Source of the DNA: Macrolepiota albuminosa | Taxonomy: Eukaryota > Basidiomycota > Agaricomycetes > Agaricales > Agaricaceae | Direction of reading: 5' to 3' | Length of the DNA: 64,000 nt | NCBI GenBank assembly: GCA_027475525.1 | Contig: JAMWFC010000020.1 | Location: 248,001 to 312,000 of the forward strand | Shown: in pieces, positions 11,432-22,830 of the stretch | How the letters are laid out: each line of letters begins with the position of its first letter | Numbering within the stretch: the first letter of the stretch is position 1 | Notes under the pieces: generated by a model | The model's input: the letters and a program-made list of their open reading frames with translations, nothing else | What the model was told of the DNA's origin: nothing | Databases searched by the model: none | Translations under genes and position numbers: made by a program

Positions 11432-11688
11432 GCACGTGAGACATGAAAAGTAGTGTCCACTAAATCGCGTTTGGCCTTTTCTCATCCGGACACCTTCAAA
11501 AAATGTCCAAACATAGTATTTATATTAATATTAAAGTTTACAATATATATTTCTTATTTTTTATACTCTAAGTACTAAAATTGAGACTCTCAGTATGAAA
11601 CATGAGACGTCGTTACCCTAAAAGGAAGGTTCTTGGTCAGCCTTGGTAATCACAATTTTTTCCCAGGCCTTGTCCCATTCTATATAGA

Positions 11689-11746
11689 CGAGCTACGATT
11701 CGTGCCTTCGGCACGAATTTCGTAGCTCGTTGGGGGCTTCGCCCCC
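11689..11746 (-). other. Helitron 3'-terminal hairpins of copy 2
   Basis: Two strong palindromes. 11689-11729 has arms CGAGCTACGA...TCGTAGCTCG with an inner TTCGTGCC/GGCACGAA, and 11732-11746 is GGGGGC-TTC-GCCCCC. On the minus strand they lie at the very end of the element, immediately before the 5' TC of copy 1. Terminal hairpins are a known Helitron 3' signature. Confidence 0.8.
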
Positions 11747-11758
11747 AAACCCCCCCCA

Positions 11759-11950
11759 ACTAAGCCTCCACCCCAACCTCACTTCGTTCGGTTAGGGCTC
11801 CAAGTATGTATAAGTAACTTAGCCTCCACCCCAACCTCACTTCGTTCGGTTAGGGCTCCAAGTATGTATATAAGTAATTCAGTCTCCACCCCAACCTCAC
11901 TTCGTTCGGTTAGGGGTTCCAAATATGTATCTTAGTAACTCAGCTTCTAT
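11759..11950. repeat. Three tandem ~60-bp repeats near the Helitron 3' end
   Basis: Three units of about 60 bp start with CTCCACCCCAACCTCACTTC and end with AAGTATGTATAAGTAA variants. They are inside copy 2, between the helicase stop and the terminal hairpins. Confidence 0.9.
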
Positions 11951-12249
11951 CATAATTTTACTTTCATTATGTCTTACTGATTCCAGCATAAGTTGTTAAC
12001 AAATAGAGAGTTTCACATTTATCAAGAAATGATGCTACAATTCCAAGTTATATATATTCTATTAGTACAGTATCAACAAATATCAAGTTAGATGCTAAAA
12101 TATAAAAGTTAGTAATAAGTAAATAATTAACAATCACACTCACATTTGTAAACCCAAGAAATAATGCTACAATTCCAAGTTATATGTACAGTATCAAGTT
12201 AGATGCTAAAATATAAAGTTAGTAATAAGTAGTTAATCAAAAATCACAC

Positions 12250-15200
12250 TTACATTTGTAAACCATTAAGGACTTCTTGATATACAATATTTGCAGTTAA
12301 TTTTGATGTATTTTCTTCTGACAGAATCACCTTGATACAATCTCCTGATGTGCATCGAGAAAGTGCAACATAGAGTTGGCCATGTGTAAAAACCAGTGAT
12401 CGAAGGTCCAATCCAACATGCTTGACTGATTGCCCTTGAGACTTGTTGATAGTCATAGCAAAGGCCAATCGAATTGGAAACTGTCTCCTGCGTAATGGTA
12501 TTGGCATATCCTCTTCAGAGGCATCTAGATTGATCCTTGGAATCAAAACAGTTGAACCTGCAAACTTGGCATCTCCACTGATAATACGACATCTGAGGAC
12601 TCTGGTGCTGATATGAGTGACAATCATTCTTGTTCCATTGCAAAGTCCTTTGGTTGTGTCCAGATTCCTGAGGAGCATGACAGGAACTCCAATCTTCAAA
12701 GCCAGTTTAGCCAAAGGCAAACTACTGGCTTTCAAAGAGTTGAGATATTCCACAGGATATAAGGCAAGGCCATCAGGATTCCTGTTATCAGAAAGAACAG
12801 AATCTGCACTCTGTAAGATCCTTTCTTCCCCTGGATACCTCTCTAGAACTTCTGCATTGATCTCCTCTATATCCGAGTTCTTGCCAGAGAGAATAGTCCG
12901 GTCCAGGTAATACTGATCATTTTGAGGATGACCAATATCAGGATATGTGGAAGAAATCAATCCAGTGATAGAATTGTCATCACAGATCATCCTTTCAGGC
13001 AGTTTGACTGTTTCTCCAGGTCCTAGATTTTTCCCTGCACCAACATCCAACAACCAAGCTGCATGAGCAATATTGTCTACAGTCTGCTCCAACCGCATAT
13101 TTTGGACCAAGTAATGGACTTGAATATTATCCCAAAGTCGGCCCCTTTTGAGTGAAGCAGCAATCATCTGCTGCCTGAGTCCATGTGGAACCACTGGAAG
13201 AGTTTGCCTAAAGTCCCCTCCAAAAACCACAGTGACTCCACCAAAGGAAATGTCATTATCGAAGATGTCTCTGAAGCCACGATCGACAGAGTCAATGGCA
13301 TTTTTGTGTTGCATTGGAACTTCATCCCAAATAACAACTTTGGTGCGAAGTATGAGCTGTGATAACTGGGTTCCTCTCTTGATATTGGCAATGGATGTGT
13401 CAAGAGCAGGAATGGGAATTTTGAATCTTGAATGAGCTGTCCTACCTCCTTCCAACAATAAGGCAGCAATGCCAGATGATGCTACACATAATGCCACATC
13501 TCCATTGGAACGAACTGCAGCAGCCAGAGTATTGCAGACAAAGGTTTTGCCACATCCTCCAGCACTGTGAATGAATAGCATCCTGCCCAAATTGTTGTTC
13601 ACTGAGTTTATGACAGCATTGAAAGTCTCCAGTTGTTCCACATTGAACTTGGCCTTGTTACTCTCCACTCTTTGCTTGAGCTCCTCAACATCATAATTGG
13701 TTTCATCTTCTAAAAGCCTGTTGCCTAGAAGAATGATCAGTATTCAAGTCAATCTTTTATGCAAATGCCAATTACCTGGAACTATGTTCCAATTCTGTTG
13801 AGCCTCTGGCATGTTGGGAAAGTCTTTCAGAGTTTTCCCAAAATTCATCAAAGTGTCGTTGATGAGATAAAGGCCATAGTCATAAATATCCTCATTGGTA
13901 AAGATCCGGTTCCTGTACTGCCTAGTATGTTCCAATCTGTGTCGAAGATCATCACAGATAGAATGTTTGAATTCGTTCCATAGAGCCTCAGGAGTGGCAG
14001 GAGCACAGTGGAATAGAATAGTGCAAAACAGCTGCCTGAGAGCTGATCCTAGTTGGATTGGAGCAGCTTCAGTGAGACACTGCCTCCATTCTGCATCATC
14101 CTCCAAAAGACCTAGAGCCTTGCATGCTTCTTGATAAGTGGGATAGATATGGCCATTGACTGTCCTGAGATCAGCCCATGAAGTTGCATTGGTTACAACA
14201 GTCAAGAGCATCCTGAGATAGAACCTTTCTCCCTGTCTTGGTGAAGCAAAATACATCCTTCCAATTGCTGTCCCTCTCTGCCTCTCCTTCCAACTCCGTT
14301 TAGATGCTTCATAAACAAACTTGGTTGGAAAGTTCTGATAAGTGGTGTTATTATTGGGAAACCTGGTATTGGCTTCAAACCAAGCTGTGAGTGCAGTCTT
14401 GTCTGCATTAGGTCTAGCAGCCACCACCTGTATTGGTTCATCATCTGGAAAATAGACTTCATGCTGGTTTTCCAAGTGCACAGGCAATCTGTACACTGAA
14501 GGATATTCAGCATGCATGTTGAATTCAAAGATGTGCCAGCAAGCCTCAGGAGCAGAAATGTATCTGGCATCCAAATGTTCCTTGATTTCATCCCTCTCCT
14601 CCCTAGCAATCTCCAAAGTTGTCCTATCATGGCCCTTGTAGATGTACTTGTGAATGTATTTGATTGCATCCACTGAAGCACAGACTTCCACATTGATATG
14701 ACATTGGAATTTGGCTGAGAGATATGGATTGTATGGGACAACATTACGATTGTCATAACGACGACCATGCTTTTCAAAAAAGCGGCCATTGTTAGGTCTG
14801 GCATATTGGGGATAGCCATCATCACCATACTGTGTAGCTTCCTGAAATTCCTTGGGATATCTCTTGGAACATTTGCCATCTACCATGCACTTGGCATTGG
14901 GAAAATCTGCTCCACATGGACCATGAACCATATTGGTAGTAACAACCTAATAACAAAGGTCAGCTACTGCATTGATAATTCAAGCAAAGCCAATACCTGA
15001 TACAATTGAGGCTGAGTCACTGGATCAGGAATTTGAGCAGAAACAATAGTGTCCACATGAGCTGCATCTTTGATCTTGTCGTGATGATGGAAAAAGATCA
15101 AGATATGTATATGTGGAAGTCCCCTCTTTTGAAATTCAATGGTATGGACAGATGCCACACATTTTCCAAATAGACCATCTTTTATGTCCTTCAAAAGAGC

Positions 15201-17587
15201 ATTTTTCTTGAGTTCAAATACTCTGGCAACAATATCTGGACGGTCAGAAGCTGTTTGCCTCTTTCCATTAACCATAGGTTCTTTCAACAGAGCCTCTTCA
15301 ATTTCTGGCCACTTTGGATTGGCAGTCATGGTGATGAAGAGATCTGGTTTATGGAAATGTCTGCAAATAGCCATAGAGTCCTGGAATAGTTGCTGCATAT
15401 GTCGTTCACTTCCAACATGAGAAGAGGGGAGGACCACACGTCGGCTTTGCCTGCGTAAATCTTCATCTCCAGTAGCCGCATCGACCACTCCTTGATAGAC
15501 TTCAGCCCTAATCTTCTTTTGATTCTGCCTGACCCAGTTGAGCTTTGATTGTTCTATTGATGCCCATGCATCCACAACATATTGCTGGAACAGTCTGCTA
15601 CTCCAAAGCAATGCAGCATTGGCTTCCAAAGCCCTCTGCTGCAGCCTATATGCATAATATGCAGTTTGGCTAACCTTTTTGGCTCTTTGTTCTCCTGCTG
15701 GTCCAAATTGAGATTGAATATCAGTGTGAAATCCAGGTTCTCCAGTTGGAAATATGACAGTATAGTGCAAGGGAGTATAATAGGGATGCAAATGGCTGAT
15801 TCGCTTCAATTGACCTCCATGCAGATGCAAGACTATGTCACGGTGATCTGATCGTTCTTCAGAACCATCTCCTGGTATAATTGCAGCAACTCCTTCCTGT
15901 TCATTAGGGTTGTTATAGCGTCGATGGTCTCCAAAGTCAGCCCTCAGTTGAACAGAAAGCCTTTGTGGTTGGCCTTCAGGTACTTCTGTCATAATCTGCT
16001 TTGCAAGCTTGTATAAGCCAATAAAGGGATTGACTCTATGAAGCATATCCTGCAAAGAGGCCATTATCTGAGGATCCAATCTAGGATTGCTTCTCTGACG
16101 AAAAGCCAATTGTTGATTGTGATCGTAGAAGTAGAGTTGTGCATACACAGGATGATCACCTTCAGTTGGAAGCAAAGCACCTGTCAGATGATGGAGCTCT
16201 CCATTAATCCTAAAGCTGTATGGTCCAGGAGCATTGGTAATTGCCTGGTCAATTTTGACTCCCAGAGATGTAAATGCAAAGGCTGCATTGTATTGGCGAA
16301 TAGATGCTTTAAAAGCATCAGAAAGAGGATGGTGACCTTGGAGTAAGCCAAGCAGTTCTGGTGGAGCGTCTGCAAGTCTGGGCAAATCAATCTGGCCTTG
16401 TAGACAGCACATGCCAAATTTTGTATGATGTCTAGTAGAACTGGTGAGCTTTTCAGCATCCCAGTGTAGAGCCTGACAGTGTGGACATATGACATCCATA
16501 AGACCAAGATAATGTGCTGAGAGTTCATCTATATAAGGCTGTCTTCCTCTTGGAAGAGCATTGATGCCTTGAATATGATCAACCCTTTGTAGGATGGGAG
16601 GTGCTGGTAGATTTTGCATAGGTGGATCCACATATTCTAAGTCCTCCTCTATATTCTCAGCAGGATCATTTCTAGGATCTTCTGGTAGGACTCTTGGTTG
16701 TTCCTCTACTATTGCTTGTGCCAATTCCTGTTGCCTCTGTTGTTCTTGAATCATAGCCATATGTCTCAGCCTTTCCTGCTCTTGCAATTCTGCTAGTGTG
16801 GGAGCTGGCAGAGATGGCATAGAATTCTGTACAGATACATTTCTGACTCTTCTAAATGCCAGAGCAGGTAGGGGTGGCACCATAGGCATAGGATTCTGTA
16901 AAGGAGTGTTCCATCCTTCAGGCAGAACAGTTTCAGGAATGTCCACAGGAAGTGGAGCAATAGTAGGCAGGTTGTCTCTTCTATGTATAGGAAGAGGGAG
17001 AGCAGGTAGAAGTGGTACCATTCTGGGCCTATTGTTTCTTCTGGATGTAGAAACAGGTAGAGGTGGCACCATTCTAGGTATAGGATTCTGTAAAGGTCCA
17101 TCCCATCCTTCAGGCAAAAGAGTTTGAGGAATGACAATAGCAAATGGATCCTGAGCAACAATAGGCATATTCCCAGACTCTCTACTCCCAGACCCTATAC
17201 CCCCAGACTCTCCTCCCCCAATCCCTATACCCTCAGACTCTCCTCCCCCAGACTCTCTATCCCTAGACTCTATACCCCCAGACCCTATACCCCCAGACTG
17301 TCTATTCCCAGACTCTCTACCCTCAGTTCCTTCAGTTTGAGGAATGACAATAGCAAATGGATCCTGAGCAACAATAGGCATATTCCCAGACTCTCTATCC
17401 CCAGACCCTATATTTGAGGAATGACAATAGCAAATGGATCCTGAGCAACAATAGGCATATTCCCAGACTCTCTATCCCCAGACCCTATATCCCCAGACTC
17501 TCTATCCCCAGTTCCAAAATGAAGTGGTATAACCACTGAAGTAGATCTTCTACTTCTATGTGCATGACGATCATCAGGATCAGTCAT
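12250..17587 (-). CDS. RepHel: Helitron rolling-circle Rep plus PIF1-type helicase
   Basis: Three exons: 17587-14997, 14946-13776 and 13724-12250, with introns of 50 and 51 bp, giving about 1720 residues after discounting one 77-bp duplicate. Order: a low-complexity N-terminus, the Helitron N-like/Rep region with HUH motif GLPHIHILI (exon 1), the end of Rep (exon 2), then a SF1B helicase (exon 3) with Walker A GGCGKT, VIWDEVP as Walker B, GGDFRQTLPVV, and a C-terminal INKSQGQS...YVALSR block. Rep should nick and join single-stranded ends while the helicase unwinds the donor. As written, the duplication at 17336-17490 gives an in-frame TAG at 17408; removing one unit restores an open frame like copy 1. 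No other inactivating change was seen. Confidence 0.88.
17336..17490 (+). repeat. Exact 77-bp tandem duplication in the RepHel N-terminus
   Basis: A segment of 77 bp starting at 17336/17337 is repeated exactly from 17413/17414. Copy 1 (near 10538-10620) has it once. It places an in-frame stop in the minus-strand RepHel frame, and excising one unit restores the frame. Confidence 0.95.
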
Positions 17588-17724
17588 TTGCAACTGTTGA
17601 AGCCTGCTTTCAATCCTAGCCTGCTGTCTTTGACCTTCAGGAGTACTGGGTTCAGAATGAGTAGTTGAAGATTGCCTAAATTATTGATTTTTTAAGCATT
17701 TCAATAGCTCAAACTCTTTAAAAG

Positions 17725-18250
17725 TTACTTACATGATGATATATCTAGTATATCAATAGCTAAATGTTGTCAAGCTTTCACTAATAAGCTGAATTCAATG
17801 CTTATTAGCATTGATCAATAATAAATGAACTAATACTAACTGTTTGTAGTGTCAAATAAGCTGAATTGAATATGTATTAGCATTGATCAATAATAAATAA
17901 ACCAATACTTACTTTGTTGTAATGATTTCGGATTTGTTTGTAGTGTCAAATACTGTTTGTAGTGTCAAATCAGCTGAATTAGCATTGATCAATAATAAAC
18001 AAACCAACACTTACTTTGTTGTAACGATTTCGGAATTGTTTGTAGCTGAATTGAATGTTTAGTAATTGATCAATAATAAATAAGCCAATACTTACTTTGT
18101 TGTAACTTTGTTTGTAGTGTCAAATAAGCTGAATTCAACGTTTGTAAACATTGATCAATCAATCAACAAATTGACACTTACTTTGTTTGTAGTGTCTTCT
18201 CACTACAACGGTGAATTTCGAGTTTGTTTGGTCATGTGTGGTCAAAGAGC
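17725..18250. repeat. Helitron subterminal repeat region, copy 2
   Basis: Counterpart of 10860-11431 in copy 1, with the same imperfect units (TTTGTAGTGTCAAATAAGC, TTGATCAATAATAAA). Small indels distinguish the two arrays, for example an extra TACTGTTTGTAGTGTCAAA near 17950. Confidence 0.7.
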
Positions 18251-18506
18251 ACGCGAGGCGTGAAAAGTAGTGTCCACTAAATCGCGTTTGGCCTTTTCTC
18301 ATCCGGACACCTTCAAAAAATGTCCAAACATAGTATTTATATTAATATTAAAGTTTACAATATATATTTTTTTATTTTTTATACTCTAAGTACGAAAATT
18401 GAGACTCCAATACGAAAAATGAGACGTCGTTACCCTAAAAGGAAGGTTCTTGGTCAGCCTTGGTAATCATCAATCAATTCCCAGGCCTTGTCGCATTCTA
18501 TATAGA

Positions 18507-18672
18507 TATTAATATTAAAGTTTACAATATATATTTTTTATTTTTTATACTCTAAGTACTAAAATTGAGACTCTCAGTACGAAAAATGAGATGTTGTTAC
18601 CCAAAAAGGAAGGTTCTTGGTCAGCCTTGGTCAGCATTAGTTTTTCCCAGGCGTTGTCCCATATATTATAGA
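18507..18672 (-). mobile_element. Helitron 5'-end fragment (third copy)
   Basis: 166 bp that align with the terminal 167 bp of copy 2 (18340-18506) in the same orientation, ending with the 5' terminus TCTATAATATATGGGACAAC on the minus strand. Copy 2 begins exactly where it stops, after ...TTAATATTAATA. It is either a Helitron into which copy 2 inserted or a leftover terminus from tandem insertion. Confidence 0.8.
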
Positions 18673-19920
18673 TCTGCCCTATGCCAAGCTGACATTACTG
18701 CCCTGCAGATTGTGTGGAAGCCGCTGGAAAAAGTTGCCCTGTACAGGGCCACAAGAATGCTTGACAAATTGCTACCTTCATCTGGTATGCTCTGCCAGCC
18801 GTCAACAATTGAATTGGGAGGGAAGTTGAGTAAGTGAATCAGATTTTGCAATGGAAACGACAGGCACAAGTAAAATGACGAAGTAGCGGCTGGATAAGTC
18901 TACAATGAAAAATGACATAGCCTGATTAGAAAATCAGTGGTATGAATAGGGCAAGGGGAGAAATAGAGTTTTGGAATTATGAGACCAACCAACGGTCAAA
19001 AACAAAATTTGGGGAAAAATCAATAATGTTGGGAGATTCCGGAGTAGATCGTCGATTCCAAGAACATGTACAATAAGTATAAAAGGGAAGGAAAACATAC
19101 AAATAGATAGGTTTTGACACCCTACAATTTCTGGTCTCAAGCTAAGCTTGATTCGTGTGTCTCGTTACTCTCGTCTTGTCATCGTCTAGCCTGGCTTGGT
19201 TGTTTCGTCTGTTCGGCACTATTCAGGTTTGGTCAACGTTTGATCCGACGTCAAACACCGCGTGTTCGTTATCTTCGGCAGTGTCTCTGGATTCTCTCGG
19301 CTTTTCGGCGGTTCTGCTTCTCTGTCTCGCTCTGTTATCGATCTTTGATTGTTTGATTTGGCGTCTCTGCTTCTCTTCGGCACTCTAAAGTCTCGACCAT
19401 TCTGAACCACTATTAGCTTCTCGGCATTGCCAGCCCCTACACTATCATTGGTGTTAGCTTTTGCTTCTCTCTCTACCTAAAACTGTTCCAGAACTATCTT
19501 GTCTTACTGGTGCTTGTCTGTTACTGGTCTACGATCTTCCGTCGCGTTGCAACGGACGATACCCCACGCTTGCACCGCATTCCCGCATTTATCTGACTAA
19601 ACCGACTTCTATCCTTACACTCATCAACCAACTCTATTCCCTTTGTTTCCGATCCTTCAGTTAGCCCAACCCACTGCCACAACGGGGAAAAGATCCTAAC
19701 AAAGCCCATGAATATTATAATTATATTGGCGGAAAGACACAAAATGATAGCCCATAGGAAAACCCAATCATCTGTTGGACTTCGGGCCACCACAAACACT
19801 CATTGAACGGCCACTCACTATCGCTAACATCCATCGTCACATCCATTGTCTGGCCAACCTCGCTTTGTCCGATACAAAGACAGTATTTCCCTTATTGTTC
19901 TACCATATGTATATAAACTT
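18673..19920. other. Region without a confident gene
   Basis: A plus-strand frame 18661-18837 (ADITALQIVWKPLEKVALYR...) has protein-like composition but no recognisable domain and is cut by the Helitron end, so it may be a gene fragment. From 19100 to 19700 several Ser/Leu-rich frames overlap with none preferred. No RNA gene recognised. Confidence 0.4.
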
Positions 19921-19930
19921 AAACCGTACA

Positions 19931-20110
19931 ATTAGCACCCTCAGTCGATTATACGAGACTGAGGGTGAGTACCTACAATTACTTACAACACAGACAATTT
20001 ACTCACTGTCCACGTAGATCAAACTAATATTCGATCTACTTAGGTACAGTGCAATATAGTCGATTATACGAGACTGAGGATTAAACTAATATTCGATCTA
20101 CTTAGATCTA
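19931..20110 (+). repeat. Probable LTR fragment with a stem-loop module
   Basis: Perfect 10-bp inverted repeat CACCCTCAGT (19935-19944) / ACTGAGGGTG (19957-19966). The loop plus right arm (TCGATTATACGAGACTGAGG, 19944-19963) recurs at 20060-20079. This architecture is the same as in the Copia LTRs at 35574 and 46338, so I infer a solo LTR or LTR piece of a related family; its ends were not found. Confidence 0.55.
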
Positions 20111-20254
20111 CTTAGTCTTGGTCTGATTTCTAACATCATCCGTCTTCGTCGCTCGAAAAGACGAGACCTCATAGCATGTACTATCAATTTTTATTTTTCA
20201 ACATGACTGGTAACACACAACTGTCCAGAGGTTTATGAGTAATTATGCGTGACA

Positions 20255-22192
20255 CTAACTATTCTTGACCATTTCATGAACTGGAAGTGGCACACAACTT
20301 TCACCCGTGATGCACTTTGCCACTATGTTCGCAATATCTTGGCCTTCCAGATAGGCACCATGCAGATATCCTGAGAGGAAAGCACAACGTTAATTAGGCT
20401 TGTTTAATTTCAAGAGGAGTTACGGACCATAATAATCACGACTGGTCGCTTCTCCAGCCAAGTAAAGTCTCCCTAGGTTCGCCCTGATATTGTCATGGTG
20501 TTGCTCCAAAAAGCTGGGAGGCCAGTTCGAGAATGAGCCACGGTACAATGGGTCGTTGAACCATCGATGGAACTTGAAAGCCAGAGGCTCAGGTATCGTA
20601 ACATTAGGAAACATAGATCGGAGAATACTAATGCTCTCTGTCTGGATCTCTTCGTCAGATAAGGCTTCGACTCTCTCTGAATAGTCGCCCTGTTACTCGC
20701 AGATTTAATAAGCATTGTGAAGATTTCAAGGACACCTCTCACAGTGACTGTTATAGATGTAATTCTAGATCCTGGAAAGAAGCTCTCCATATCAAGGCTT
20801 TGCCACACAGGGTATCGTCCACGCTCGAGGTCTGCATAAAGGGCGAACTACATATTGTCACAGAGTAAGTTTCGTTTAGCGAAGCTAAGATCAGGTTCCA
20901 ACCTCGGTGTCGAACCAGAACTTCTGCGGGAACTGGAGAAATATAGTCGTGTACGTTGCCATTGTCATACTTGCCAAAGCTTCTTTTTTGTAATCTAGAC
21001 AATTAGTTAGATCAGTTCTCACCATAACAAGTGCGCGTAAAATCACCGGGAAAATCAGGTTCAAACTTGACATCACCCATTTTGAGCACACCAAGGCTGA
21101 AGGTACAGATGGCATAATCTGCAGAAATCGAGGTCCCATCGTCGAAGACAGCCTTGACGCCTGAGGCCGACCATTCGACGGACTTGACGAGGGTATTCAG
21201 ACGAAGTTGACCTTGTTTGAGGAAAGAATTTGCTTCCTGCTGAACGATTGCCTTATAGCCACGTTGATCAATACTGAATAACTCGTCTTCGGAGAATCCA
21301 CCTGCGGCTGGTTCAAAAGTCGTATTGTAGTTCTGATGTGAGAATATGTAAGCTCATCCTAAGTTCGCTATTTGCGTCGTTTGTAACTCACTCGCGCGGT
21401 AGCGATCCCAGAAGACTGAAGTGGAGTCTGAGCATACTCCCAATCAAACTACAACAGGTCAATCAGACGAAAATCAATAGTGTCATTGTAAAACGCTCTT
21501 ACATTAAAATATTCAGCGGCCCTTTCATGAGCATCACGAGGTATCGCTCCGATGAAGTCGTATGTGCCTCTGCCTGTGAGATCTACTGCGTTCTCGGCTG
21601 AGCGCTGACCTAAAGAGAAAAGAGAAGTGAGTGTAAAAGCGTGAGCAATACGAAAACAAGCTAACGCACCACTATAACTGACGAAGTCATCAAAATCATT
21701 GGCAGCTGTATTGAATACATCCAAAAAGTCCACTTGGCCTGTTTCATCAAATGTCGCTATGGTCAAAGAAATTAACCCTAAGACATATCCAGAAAAAAAA
21801 CGAGACATGCTTATATTATCGAAATGACTGGCCTGGGTCTTGAGTCCATGTTTCTTTGCCAATGTCCAGATAGGATTGATTGATCCATTCCCTCTCTGCG
21901 TCCCTTGTATCCAATTTGCCCCAAGCTCGACGACATATTTGCCAAGGGTTGTGCTCTGCAGACGGCCACCAAGCTCGTCCCGGGCTTCAACCAGTACAAA
22001 ATCATCAATCCCCTGAGCATGAAGTGTGCGAGTGGCGATGACTCCTGCCATTCCACCTCCTAAGATCAGGACTTTCGTTGTTGAGTTGGCCTCCCTCTGG
22101 TGAGTCGGAATGGCGGAACCATATATGATGCGTGAGCTAGTCGAAAGAAGGTAGAGAATGAGATATTTGAGATGAAGACTTGGGCGTATCAT
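20255..22192 (-). CDS. Flavin-containing amine oxidase (polyamine oxidase-like), secretory
   Basis: Nine exons: 22192-21811, 21756-21670, 21609-21503, 21448-21392, 21332-21047, 20994-20903, 20847-20743, 20689-20428 and 20370-20255, giving about 497 residues with all phases consistent. Intron 1 is GC-AG. The first ~27 residues (MIRPSLHLKYLILYLLS...) look like a signal peptide, which is why ATG 22192 is preferred to an upstream frame extension. Next comes the FAD dinucleotide-binding motif VLILGGGMAGV, then VEARDELGGRLQS and LGANWIQG. The C-terminus has LYLAGEATSRDYYGYLHGA, the second FAD contact, and EGQDIANIV. The family oxidises amines or polyamines, producing an aldehyde and hydrogen peroxide. 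The substrate cannot be told from sequence. Decayed copies of its 5' end lie upstream. Confidence 0.88.
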
Positions 22193-22245
22193 GTCCGTTG
22201 TTTGCGACTTGAAAATGATCTGAGGACTACGGCCTAAACTTTGCA

Positions 22246-22830
22246 TCGAAGATATTTATACCTTGTGTCTTCTACTAGAAGCGAATGAATAAGGGGCATG
22301 GAAGAACACCAACGGCGCCATAAGTCCGCATAGCCATTTCTTCTGAGATGATAATGCGGCGGCGTTAGCTCGACACTTCAATTCCTGAGCGTGAAGGGTG
22401 CCAGCGGCGATGACTCCTGCCACTTTACCTCACAAGAAGAGAGCTTTCATTATTGACACTGGAATGGTGAACTATATATGACAAGAACTAGTCGAAAGAA
22501 GGCAGAGAATGAGATGTTTTAGATAGAGGCTTCGACGCATCACGTCTGTCATTCGCAACTTGGAATTTACTTGAGGACTACAGCATCAAAGATATTGATT
22601 CCTTGTTCGTTGTCACAAATTAGCTAAGAGCCTTGCGTTCTACTAAAGCGAATAGGTAAGGAGCGTGGAACACCGACGATACCGTACGTCGGTATAGCCA
22701 TTTCTTTTTTCTGAGATGACATGCGGCGGCGTTAGCTAGAATCGTCAATTCCTGAGTGAGGAGGGTGCGAGCGGCCATTGTTTGACCAGAAGCTGTGTCG
22801 CATATAGTCGGGTGGAGGATTTCATTCTTG
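22246..22830 (-). pseudogene. Two decayed tandem copies of the amine oxidase 5' end
   Basis: Sequence upstream of the amine oxidase repeats its promoter and first-exon start. GTCGAAAGAAGG..GAGAATGAGAT occurs at about 22140 and 22493, and CAATTCCTGAGC...GGCGATGACTCCTGCCA at about 22007 and 22377, with a third more diverged copy near 22744. GCGGCGGCGTTAGCT precedes copies two and three. The period is about 350-370 bp. The start codon of copy two is changed (GTG on the minus strand) and the exon is cut short, so none can make protein. Confidence 0.75.

Larger units (their letters stand above)
7961..11688 (-). mobile_element. Helitron copy 1, 5' part only (truncated)
   Basis: Minus-strand Helitron. 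Its 5' end is taken at 11688, where the minus strand reads TCTATATAGAATGGGACAAG and abuts the 3' end of copy 2. It holds the upstream repeat region and the Rep part of the gene, then breaks off at 7961 against an LTR, losing the rest of Rep, the helicase and the 3' hairpins. It is highly similar to copy 2 over its whole length. Confidence 0.85.
11689..18506 (-). mobile_element. Helitron copy 2, complete autonomous-type element
   Basis: About 6.8 kb on the minus strand. The 5' end at 18506 reads TCTATATAGAATGCGAC, followed by a repeat-rich upstream region, a single RepHel gene (17587 to 12250), tandem 60-bp repeats and terminal hairpins at 11689. The 5' end sits after ...TTAATATTAATA of another Helitron end; in the unbroken version of that sequence the next base is T. 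This is consistent with Helitron insertion between A and T. No target duplication is expected for this class. Confidence 0.85.

Noticed and set aside
10860..11950. Regularly repeated units that could suggest a CRISPR array
   Set aside because: Units are 60-110 bp, diverged and irregularly spaced, lie inside a Helitron of a eukaryotic genome, and have no short identical repeats with unique spacers.
19100..19800. Several overlapping Ser/Leu/Arg-rich frames
   Set aside because: No frame is favoured by domain, splice sites or codon pattern, and frames overlap on both strands.
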